From Baffinella frigidus (lineage: Eukaryota > Cryptophyceae > Cryptomonadales > Baffinellaceae), in NCBI GenBank assembly GCA_026770585.1, contig MU646500.1:551239-571250 (forward strand): DNA of 20,012 nt, read 5' to 3'. Position 1 is the first letter of the stretch. Each line of letters begins with the position of its first letter. Below, piece by piece: positions 1 to 9,191 of the stretch. Both the position numbers and the translations under genes were made by a program. The notes below the pieces were generated by a model. It was not told the origin of the DNA. It ran no database searches and saw only the letters and a list, made by a program, of their open reading frames with translations.

Positions 1-1
1 G

Positions 2-1504
2 TTTCTAACCGAAACGTTCGTGCAACAGAGGAAGATCGTCGATGAGAAAATCCTCGGCGAGGTGGAGGCCAAAGGAACCGTGGAGTGCCTCGGGCTCACG
101 TGGGTCGACCCGGAGAGGATCGTCCAATCCAACATCATTGGGGTCTCCACGCGCACCATGTCCTCGCGCATCATGCAGGCGCGAAATCCTAAACCTTAAA
201 CCCTAGACCCTAGACCCTAAACCCTAGACCCTAAAATCTAAACCCTAAACCTCAAACCCTAAACCCTAAACCCTAGCCACCCCGGAAACCCTTGGGTCAC
301 AAAGGAGCACAGAATGGGCGTCAGTCTCGGTTTCTCTTCTTTGCTTGGCCCCGACTCATCCATGTGCGATGCTTCTTCAACACCCTTCGGGTTGACGTTC
401 GGGCATAGTACCACATGCCTCCTCCCATCTCGACTCCTGGTACGTGCGGGCACACAATGAATCAGTCCCCCCCCCCTCCCCGCAGGACGAGCCCAAGTAC
501 CGCGTCGCTTCAGAGCTCTCGACCGATATGCTCGCCGCTATGAAGCGAGGCCTCGAGGAAGGTGCGAACCTCAGCTCCCGTGTGAGGCGATGTAGTTCCC
601 ACGCTTTTGCGATTCGTGCATCGTGATTGAACCGAGGTGCGCGGGCTGCGTGAGGTGCGCGGGCTGCGCCTCGCACGCACTGATCTAGACCCCTGCGACG
701 ATGGACACGCACAGCGCGTGAGCTCTTGAGAGGACACGCTGAGGTGTGTCCACCTGGCAGGCACCACCGACATTCCTCGCTGCGTGCTCCGCCGCTCCGT
801 TGACGACAACGACTTGGTGGCCTACTCCGCCTTGCTTGACACGAGCGCCATCTCCACCGTCACCCCGTCTCTCTCCGACCTCCCCCAAGGCTGGTCGCAC
901 AGCACTCCTTTCAGGTTCTCCCTCCTCGACGCCGACACCTAGTCCGAGCGTGGCTGTCTTAACTTGATATTCTCGTGGGAAAAGGGTTCACCGCTGAGCA
1001 CCTTTGTTCCACTCGACCTTTATGAAGCGGTCCCAGGGCATTGGCTTGCACCAGGACCCATCTCTTCTGGGGAGAAGCGTGTGCGGTATTGCACCTTCAA
1101 CGCGTTCTGGTGTGGCGCTCACACTCTGAATCCCTCCCGACCAGTGCTTCCGAGGAGTGGCTCTGGAAACGTCGCCGGCAGCAACTCCGCCTATACGGGC
1201 AGGTGAGCCATCCGAAACAGCCCCCTCCCCACTCCCTTCCTCTGCCCTTGGCTCTAATAGTTTTTCTTCTGGGCGATCCTCGGTCACACTAAAAGCAGAG
1301 GTCCTCGTTGCCGCTCTCGCTAGAGGACTGTTGAATTCAATTCAACGCTTCACTACCTCGACCGAGTGAAGTTGCATGTGAGGATCTGGACCTCTCACCC
1401 CCCCTGCCCCTCTGCAGGAGGACGGGAGGGAGATGCGCCGCAAGCTCCTGATCCAGTACCCCGAGCACGTCGTCAACTACGAGCTCTCGCGGAACGATCC
1501 GTAA
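2..1504 (+). CDS. KH-L: C-terminal five exons of a KH-family paralogue (partial at left edge)
   Basis: Function is unknown. The gene is recognised as a paralogue of the complete minus-strand KH-domain gene at 9192-12769. Exons seen: E' 2-178 (with FLTETFVQQRK and GLTWVDPERI), G' 486-579 (DEPKYRVASEL), H' 761-914 (IPRCVLRRSVDD), I' 1037-1202 (WRSHSESLPTSASEEWLWK), J' 1418-1504, ending ...SRNDP then TAA at 1502-1504. Phases join cleanly (0, 1, 2, 0), giving 678 nt or 226 codons including stop. Exon H' is exactly as long as its partner (154 nt). Any KH domain would lie upstream of the window. The first intron has a GC donor (179-180), where the counterpart exons have GT. The C-terminal tail after I' differs from the paralogue. 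G' ends 24 coding nt earlier than its partner and its donor is uncertain. The frame is open throughout, so I call it a gene and not a pseudogene. Confidence 0.72.
186..284 (+). repeat. Telomere-like repeat tract inside KH-L intron
   Basis: Degenerate CCCTAAA units (CCCTAGA, CCTCAAA, CCTTAAA variants) begin eight bases after the exon E' boundary and fill the first third of the intron. The C-rich strand is the sense strand. The rest of the intron (285-485) is unique sequence that aligns with the matching intron of KH-R, ending in a pyrimidine-rich tract and CAG. Confidence 0.9.
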
Positions 1505-1527
1505 TTCGGCGTTGTCTGTCCCCAGAC

Positions 1528-1975
1528 AATGTCGGAGTTCCCCTACCCACAGGGTACGGGACCTCCGACAATGTTTCGGGGGGGGGGGGGAGTTATGAGG
1601 GTACTCTGTCGGAGTTCCCCGACCATTTTCTGGGAGTTCCCTGTAGGTAGGGGAACTCCGACATAGTCTACAGGGGTGCCTCGCTCAGAAGGAGGTGCAC
1701 CCCCCTAGGACCCTACAGTAGGCCTATGTATGGCTCTGGAGGGGTCGTGGCTCCTTATGAGCGAGTGCCCCTGTGCCCCCCATGAGCCCCACACAAGTGT
1801 ATGCGGAGTGGCCAGAGCCCCGCACACAACTCCGATAACGTTTCGAAGGGGGGGGGGGGGTTCCTGGGACGGGCCCGCATCGCCCGGAGGTGAGAATAGT
1901 TGGGGGGTACTCTGTTGGAGATTCCCGACCATTTTCTCGGAGTTCCCTGTAGGTAGGGGAACTCCGACACATTCT
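1528..1975. repeat. Duplicated hairpin and poly-G block in the KH-L 3' flank
   Basis: A segment with GACCATTTTCTGGGAGTTCC, then TGTAGGTAGGGGAACTCC, occurs at about 1603-1665 and again at about 1908-1970. Each copy contains an inverted repeat (GGAGTTCCC ... GGGAACTCC) able to form a short hairpin, and each follows a long G run (1578-1590 and 1847-1860). An inverted, diverged form lies at 1532-1564. The block starts only 24 bases after the stop codon, so some of it may be transcribed. From 1976 to 2244 I see no clear feature. Confidence 0.7.
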
Positions 1976-2244
1976 CCGGGACACAAATGTCTGGGGAGTG
2001 GCTAGCCACAAGGCGATCAAGAAGGTCACATGACCTATTTGGGAGGTGCATGCCTCAGCAGGCTGAGCCGGATCAGATCCGGCAAATACCGGTCAGATCG
2101 AAGGCTCGTGCGCTCTTCCGTGGGCTTTGAGTACAAGAATCTTGAGAGTCACGCTGTGTCCTCGAGCTCTTGCGCGGAAATCCTGCTACCGAACGTGTGG
2201 TTGTTCATAACAGTGGGCCCCGCGGAGGGGTGCGACTTACACGT

Positions 2245-2552
2245 ACACCTTGCTCGTAAGGAGCCGCACCCTCCCTTCACACCACCATAGGGATACAGAT
2301 AGGCCTACTGTAGGGTCCTAGGGGGGGGGGGTTCTTTACGAGCGAGGCACCCCTGAAGTGAATCTGGGAGGTCGAGGACACCAAACCTAGGAGCCTGAGG
2401 TGCGAGTGTTACTTAAAGTGAATGACACACACTGCCCCTAAGGTGGTACTATGCTCCGAGGGCTGGTCATGAAGGGATACCTCGCCTATGCGAACACCCT
2501 TGCTGACGAGTCGATCGGTCGTCGTGTTCTTAAAAATAGAACCAGAGGAAAA
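2245..2552 (+). repeat. Subtelomere-like repeat, copy 1 (leads into array 1)
   Basis: This stretch matches 6154-6622 closely, from TTGCTCGTAAGGAGCCGCAC through the core AGGCCTACTGTAGGGTCCTA to GAACCAGAGGAAAA. Both copies then run straight into a telomere-like array. The copies differ by scattered substitutions, and copy 2 has about 167 extra bases near its end. No coding potential is evident. Confidence 0.85.
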
Positions 2553-5232
2553 TCCTAAACCTTAAACCTTAAACCCTAAACCCTAAACCCTGAGCAATAA
2601 ACCATAAACCCTGAACCCTGAACTCTAAACCCCAAACCCTAAACCCTAAACACTAAACCCTCAACCCTTAACCCTAAACACTAAACCCTCAACCCTCAAC
2701 CCTAAACCCTAAAACATGAACCCTAAACCCAAGACCCTGACCCCAAACCCCCAACCCTTAACCCTAAACCTCAAACCCTAACCCCTTAAGCCTAAACCCT
2801 ACACCCTAAAGCCTATATCTTAAACCCTAAACACCAAAACGTGACACGTTAACCCTACAACCTAAACCCTGAACCCTAAACCTTGGACCCTAGACCCTGA
2901 ACCCTAAAACCTAAACCTTCAAAAAAATGAACCCTAAACCCTAAACCCTAAACCCTAAACCCTAAACCCTAAACCCTAAACCCTAAACCCTAAACCTTAA
3001 ACCCAAAAACCGGACCCCAAACCCTGAACCCTAAACCCCGAACCCTAAACCCTCAACCGTGAACCCTCAACTCAAGACCCTAAACCCTAAACCCTCATCC
3101 CTCAACTTTAATTTCTAAACGATAAACCCTGAACCCTTCCACCTAAACACTAAACCCCAAACCCTAACCCCTACAACCTACACCCGAAGCCCTAAACCCT
3201 AAACCCTCAACCCTAAACCATGGACTCTAAACCCTAAATACTAAACCCTAAGACCCTAAACCCTAAACCCTAAACCCAAAACCCTGAACCCTGAACCCTT
3301 GACCCTCAACCCTCAACTCTAAACCCTGGACCCTAAACTCTCAACCCTCAACCCTAACCCATACACTCTACACCCAACACCCGAAACAATCAACACCAAA
3401 CCCGAAACCCTAAACCCTAAACCCCAAACCCTGAACCCTAAACCCCAAACCCTAACCCCTACACCCTACACCCTCAACTCAAAACCATAAACCCTCAACC
3501 CTCAACCCTCAACTCCAACTTCCAAACCATAAACCATAAACCCTGAACCCTTCACCCTAAACCCCAAACCGTGAACCGTGAACCGTGAACCCTGAACCCC
3601 AAACCCTACACCCTAAACCCTGAAACCTAAACCTTGAATCCTAAACCCTAAACCCACAATTCTAAACCCTAAACCCCAAAACCTAAACCATCAACCCTTA
3701 ACCCTAAACCCTAAAACCTAAACACTAAACACTAAACCCTAAAACCTAAACACTAAACCCTAAACCCTGGACCCCAAACTCTCACCCCTCAACCCTAACC
3801 CATCCAACCTACACCCAAAACCCGAAACAATCAACCCTAAACCCTCAACCCTAAACCCTGAACCCCAGACCCTGAACCCTAAACCCCAAACCCAAACCCC
3901 TACACCCTGCACCCTAAACTCAAAACCATACACCCTAAACCTTCAACCCTCAACTCTAACTTCTAAACCATAAACCCTGTACCCTCCACCTTAAACCGTG
4001 AACCGTGAACCGTGAACCCTAAACCCCAAATCCTACACCCTGCACCCTCAAACCTCAACCTTGAATCCTCCATCCTAAACCCCAAACCCAAAATCCTAAA
4101 CCCTGAACCCCAAACCCTGAACCCTAAATCCTAAACCCCAAACCCCAAACCCCAAACCCCAAACCCCAAACCCCAAACCCTACACCCTAAACCCTAAACC
4201 CTAAACCCCAAACCCTAAACCCTAAACCCACAATCCCAAACCCTAAACCCCAAACCCTAAACCCTAAACCCTAAACCCTAAACCCTAAACCCTAAACCCT
4301 AAACCCCAAAACCTAAGCCCTAAACCCTAAACCCTAAACCCAGGACCCTACACCCTAAACACTAAACACTAAAACACTAAACCCTAAACCCTGAACCCCC
4401 AACCCTGAACCCTGAACCCCTGACCCTGAAACCTAAACCCTAAACTCTGAACCCTAAACTGTCAACCCTCAACCCTAACCCATAAACCCTACACCCAACA
4501 CCCGAAACAATCAACCCTACACCCGAAACCCTGAACCCTGGAACCTAAACCCTGAACACTCCACCCTCAATTCTAAACCCTGAACCGTGAACCCTAAACT
4601 CAAAACTATAAACCCCAAACCCTACACCCCAAACCCTACAACCTGAACCTTGAATCCTAAGCCCTGAACTCAACCCTAACCCCTAAACCTTAAACCCTAA
4701 ACCCTAAACCCTAAACACTAAACACGAAACCCTAAAACCTAAACCCTAAACCCTAAACCCTAAACCCTAAACCCTAAACCATAATTTCTGAACCCTAAAC
4801 CATAATCTCTACACCTTGAACCCTAAACCCTGAACCCAGACCCTTAACCCGAAACCCCGAACCCTAAACCCTTAACCCTGATCCCTAAACCCTAAACCGT
4901 AAACCCTAAACCCCAAACCCTAAACCATCAACCCTGAACCCTAAACCCTAAACCCCGAACCCTAAACCCTGAACCCTAAACTCGAAACGCTTTACCCTAA
5001 ACTCTACACCCCAAAGCCTAAAGCACAAAACCTAAACCCTAAATCCCAAAGTCTCAACCCTCAACCCTTAACCATAAACCCTAAACCACAAATCCCCAAC
5101 CCTACACCCTAACCCCCAAACTTTGCACTAACCCCCAAACTTTGCAACGTACGCTTTAAACTCTCAACCTTTAACCCTACACCTTAAACCCTAAACCCTA
5201 AACCCTAAACCCCAAAATATGAAACCTAAAAA
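2553..5232 (+). repeat. Degenerate interstitial telomere-like array 1 (CCCTAAA type, about 2.7 kb)
   Basis: About 2.7 kb of near-continuous CCCTAAA units and one- or two-base variants (CCCTGAA, CCCTCAA, CCCCAAA, CCCTACA, CCGTGAA). Perfect runs include about 2931-2995 and 4256-4303. Variants cluster locally, for example CCCCAAA near 4137-4185. The C-rich strand is +. Unique sequence flanks both sides, so this is not a chromosome end. No gene is seen. Confidence 0.95.
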
Positions 5233-5401
5233 ACCCCAAAAGATTGAAGGCGAGATTTAGTCAACCCTCTAGTACTAAATTAAAAAACAAGAGTGGTTGA
5301 ATCCGGTCCGTATTCTTATGTTACGGGTTCCTATACACGAGGTATCCCTGTACATGTAGTGATGGACCCTAAGGCGGCGCGAGTCCTTAATTTTCAGTAA
5401 C

Positions 5402-5419
5402 CCCTGTACATGTACAGGG
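5402..5419. repeat. 18-bp perfect palindrome CCCTGTACATGTACAGGG
   Basis: A perfect inverted repeat at the junction of modules A and B. Related TACATGT motifs recur at 5350, 5818, 5991, 7748 and 7928, mostly at module boundaries. It may mark a recombination or element junction. Confidence 0.8.
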
Positions 5420-5565
5420 ACATCTGGGTTCCAAGAACCCAAAACATGAGAACCCGTATCGAGTTTGGGGCCTGCGTGTTCTTACTTTTGTGGAGAACAA
5501 GTCTGTTCACAGACAGCTACCCCCCCAGCAACCTTTTTCAGGTTCGTTCTCGGGTGATCGGGTGG

Positions 5566-5823
5566 GAGAAAACGCTGCCGCGCCGCATGACGGCCGTGCG
5601 GTCGAGGCAGCCAAGGCCCCGATCCAATTTCCGAGGGACCCCCAGAAGCGAGGGGGCCCAGACAAGAATATTTGTCAACTTATGACGATCAGGCAACTGC
5701 CCAATCCTTAGGTCAACTCATGACAATCGGGTAAAGGACTGCCCAGCCGGAAACCAACTCCGGATCCTTTTGATAAATGTATGAACAGTGCCAAACCGAC
5801 CAAAACCTCCTTAGGCTACATGT
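5566..5823 (-). repeat. Module C, inverted copy
   Basis: Read on the minus strand, this matches 7928-8204 over nearly its whole length, with small indels. Shared landmarks are CCTAAGGAGGTTTTGGTCGG at one end and GCAGCGTT at the other. It sits between two copies of module B. The place it occupies in the second unit is empty in this unit. No terminal inverted repeats are obvious, so inversion is as likely as transposition. Confidence 0.75.
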
Positions 5824-6153
5824 GGAGGGACATCAGGGTTACAAAACCCCAAAACTTGAGAACCCGTATCGAATTTGGGGCCTGCGTGTTCTTACTTTTG
5901 TACGAGAGGGTTGACTAAGGCTCGCGTTTAGTCAATCCTCAGGTGCTAATTTAAGAAACATGTACATCTAGGCGTATCCCTAGGGCCCTACATGTAGGGG
6001 GGTCTTACGGGAGAGGGAGGGTTCGAGGGTTGGAGATAACCCTGTATCGTTGTTTGGCGCTGCGGAGCACTCTCGCATTCTGGCTCGCATCGTCAAGGGC
6101 GAGAACATGTGCATGTAAACAGATCCATACTCCTGTACTGACACGTCATGGGG

Positions 6154-6622
6154 CACCTTGCTCGTAAGGAGCCGCACCCTCCCTGCAGACCACCATAGGG
6201 ATACAGATAGGCCTACTGTAGGGTCCTAGGGGGGGGCGGATCTTTACGAGCGAGGCACCTCTGAAGTGAATCTGCCAAGTCGAGGACACCAAACCTAGGA
6301 GCCTGAGGTGCGAGTGTTACTTAAAGTGAATGACACACACCGCCCCTAAGGTGGTACCATGCTCCGAGGGCTGGCCCTAAAGGGATACCTCGTCTACGCG
6401 AACTCCCTTGCTCAAGGGTCGATTGGTCGTCGTGTCCTTTAGGTCTTTTAGGTTCTTCGAGCTCCCAACATAGGCGGACACCGGAACTGGTTCTGCAGAA
6501 AAGCCATGCTTCCTTTCGGATCACATTCAGGCCCTCCGGTGCAGAGGATCGCGGCAGAAACCGGCTAAAGGGTATCCTCATCGGGCATGTGAAGGTATGC
6601 GGTTCTTAAATTGGAACCAGAG
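6154..6622 (+). repeat. Subtelomere-like repeat, copy 2 (leads into array 2)
   Basis: This is the second copy of the 2245-2552 repeat, again placed directly before a telomere-like array. It carries about 167 bases (roughly 6436-6602) absent from copy 1, between GGTCGTCGTGT and TTCTTAAA. That insert has no clear terminal repeats. A minus-strand open frame across it resembles no protein I know. Confidence 0.82.
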
Positions 6623-7124
6623 GAAAACCCTAAACCATACACCCTAAACCTCAAACCCTGAATCCTGAACCCTGAACCCTGAACCTTCAACCCTCAACCC
6701 TGAATCCTCAACCCTCAACCCTCAACCCTGAACCCTAAACCCTCAACCCTCAACCCTCAACCCTGAACCCCAAACCCTGAACCCTAAAGCAAAGAACCTG
6801 ACCCTAAACCCAAACCTCTCATCCCTAAACCCTCATCCCAACACTCTAAACCCTGAACCCTGAACCATAATCCCTAAAACCTGAACCCTAAACCCTAAAC
6901 ACAGGTCCCTACACCCTGCACCCTAAACCCTCACCCCTCAACCCTCAACCCTCACCCTTCAACCCTCAACCCTCAATCCTCAACCCTCAACCCTCAACCC
7001 GCAACCCTCAACCCTCAACCCTCAACCATCAACCAAAACCCTAAACCCGAAACCCCAAATCCCAAACACTTAACCCTAAACCCTAAACCATAACCCCTGA
7101 ATTCTAAACCCTAAAAGCCAGAGC

Positions 7125-7155
<31 letters not shown>

Positions 7156-7422
7156 CATCCTAAACCCCACACCACAAACCTCCGGACCCTGAGCCAATAA
7201 CCCTAAACCTTAAACCCTAACACCTACACCCTAAACTATACAGCCTACACCCTACACCCTACACCCTGACCCCTGACCCCTAAACCCTAAACCCTAAACC
7301 CTAAACCCTAAACCCTAAACCCTAAACCCTAAACCCTAAACCCAAAAGGACATAAAACACTAAACCTCAAGCCTTAAACCCTAAACGCTAAACCCCACAC
7401 CCTAAACCCTAAACCCTAAACC

Positions 7423-7454
<32 letters not shown>

Positions 7455-7606
7455 ACCCTAAACCCTCAACCCTTATTCCTCAACCCTAAACCCTAATTCC
7501 TCAACCCTTAATCCCAAACTTTACACCCTACACCCTCAATTCTCAACCCCCAATCCTCAACCCTCCCCCCAACCCCTAAATTCTGAAACCTAAACCCTAA
7601 AGGACT
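6623..7606 (+). repeat. Degenerate interstitial telomere-like array 2 (about 1 kb)
   Basis: CCCTAAA-type units with the C-rich strand on +. A long block is homogenised for CCCTCAA (about 6930-7030 and 7420-7460), and a perfect CCCTAAA run lies at about 7277-7341. Both ends join repeat modules that also flank array 1, so the arrays belong to a repeated larger unit. Confidence 0.95.
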
Positions 7607-8267
7607 GAACGCGAGGTTAAGTCAACCCTCTGGTACTAAATTGCAATCCGGTCCGTTTTCTTCAGTTACAGGTTCTTATACACGAGGTACCCCTGTTCGT
7701 GTAGTGTTGGACCCTCAAGCTGTGCGAGTCCTTAATTTCGAGTAACCCCTGTACATGTGCAGAGACATTTGGGTTACAAAAAACCAAAACTTGAGAACCC
7801 GTATCAAATTTGGGGCCTGCGTGTTCTTAATTTTGTACGAGAGGGTTGACTAAGGCTCGCTCGCGTTTAGTCAACCCTCAGGTATTAATTTATGGAACAT
7901 GTTCATGTAGGCGTGTCCCTAGGGCCCTACATGTAACCTAAGGAGGTTTTGGTCGGTCTGGCACTGTTGATACATTTAGCAACGGGATCCGGAGTTGCTA
8001 CCCGACTGGGCAGTCCCTTACCCGATTGTCATAAGGTGACTTAAGGATTGGGCATTTACCCAATCGTCATAAGTTGACAAATAAGTTGACAAATATTCTT
8101 GTCCGGGCCGGGCCGGGCCCCCTCTCGTTCTTTGAGGGCTCGGAAACTGGATCGGGATGTGCTGCCGCGACCGCACGGCCGTCGTGCGGCACGGCAGCGT
8201 TCTCTAAGGGAGGGTTCGAGGGTTGGAGATAACCCTGTATCGTTGTTTGGCGCTTTGAAGCACTCTC
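7607..8267 (+). repeat. Repeat modules A, B, C and following segment, second unit
   Basis: Module A (about 7607-7752), module B (7748-7936) and module C in direct orientation (7928-8204) follow in order. Next comes GGGAGGGTTCGAGGGTTGGA at 8208-8227, which matches 6005-6024. No gene is seen; overlapping open frames on both strands at about 8056-8464 are repeat DNA. Confidence 0.8.
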
Positions 8268-9164
8268 GCTCTCTGGCTCGCATCGTCAGGGCGAGAACAT
8301 GCGCATGTAGATATCTGCATTCACTGAAATCCATCGATGCACTCACGACGCCACTTGGCACATGTCTCAGCTTAACCAGCCCTTGCTGTTCTGTGCACAG
8401 AGATACCGTGCTCACAACAAAACGCCCCCCCCCCACCAGGCCCACCGTAGGGCTCTGGGAATAGGCCTACTGTAGCATCCTAGGGGGAGGGGGATTTTCT
8501 TGTGAGCGAGGTACCAATGTACCTCGCTGTGTCCTATCCCCCCAAGGAGATGCAGACCTGTGAGGACTTCTACAGATGGGCCCGCCCCAGGGTGCGGGCT
8601 CTGTAGACGGGCCCGCAGGAGAGGGACCACTTGGCACGACGGAGCGGGGAGAGCAACTCCGACGCTCATCCTGATGCGGGCCTGTCCTTAGACAACGTTC
8701 TGAGTGAAGATTCTGCGACCCACTGCCGCCACCTCAGGGGGCCCGCTGCACTCAAGCTCTCTGGCTCGCATCGTCAAGGGCGAGAACATGTAGGGATCTG
8801 CATTCACTGAAATCCATCAATGCGCTCACGACGCCTCGTGGCGCATCTCTCAGGTTAACCAGAATTTTCTGTTCTGCGTACAGAGGTACCTCGCTCACAA
8901 GAAAACGCCCCCCCACCCCCGGCCCACCATGGGGCTCTATCAGTAGGCCTACTGTAGGGTCCTAGTTGTGTGTGTGGGGGGGGTTGTCGTGAGCGAAGTA
9001 CCAATGTACCTCGCTGTCTACGGGCGGGCCCGCCTCAGGGTGCGACCCCGAAGGAGAGGGACCACTTCGCCCGACTGAGCGGGGAGAGCAACACCGACGC
9101 TCATCCCGATGAGGCGGGGGCCTGTCCTTAGACTACGCCCTCAGTGAAGGGTCTGCGATCCACC
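8268..9164 (+). repeat. Tandem duplication of a roughly 450-bp unit
   Basis: Unit 1 (8268-8723) and unit 2 (8756-9164) are collinear at an offset of about 488 bases. Shared blocks include GCATTCACTGAAATCCATC, the AGGCCTACTGTAG core, ACCAATGTACCTCGCTG and GGAGAGGGACCACTT. Unit 2 ends about 27 bases beyond the KH-R stop codon, so it probably forms the 3' untranslated or flanking region of that gene. No gene is seen. Confidence 0.82.
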
Positions 9165-9191
9165 ACCTCGGGACGGTCCTTCGCCACACCC

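Larger units (their letters stand above)
5233..6153. repeat. Repeat modules between the arrays (modules A, B, inverted C, B)
   Basis: No gene is seen. The order is: module A (about 5235-5404, matching 7605-7752); module B (about 5403-5490); module C in inverted orientation (5566-5823, matching 7928-8204); a second module B (about 5818-5990, matching 7748-7936); then a segment at 6000-6115 matching 8205-8310. Short open frames here are repeat DNA read by chance. Sequence 5491-5565 and 6116-6153 has no obvious match in the window. Confidence 0.8.

Noticed and set aside
2030-2290. 86-aa + strand open frame
   Set aside because: It runs into the dispersed repeat at 2245, shows no recognisable motif, and has no matching splice partners.
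2553-5232. A real chromosome end or a CRISPR array
   Set aside because: Unique sequence lies on both sides, so it is interstitial. The units are contiguous 7-mers without spacers, so it is not CRISPR.
6321-6581. 86-aa minus-strand open frame spanning the insert in repeat copy 2
   Set aside because: It overlaps repeat DNA whose other copy is not open in the same way, and no domain is recognisable.
8056-8464. Overlapping 129-aa (-) and 121-aa (+) open frames
   Set aside because: They cross the boundary between two repeat modules, and neither frame is kept in the other copies.
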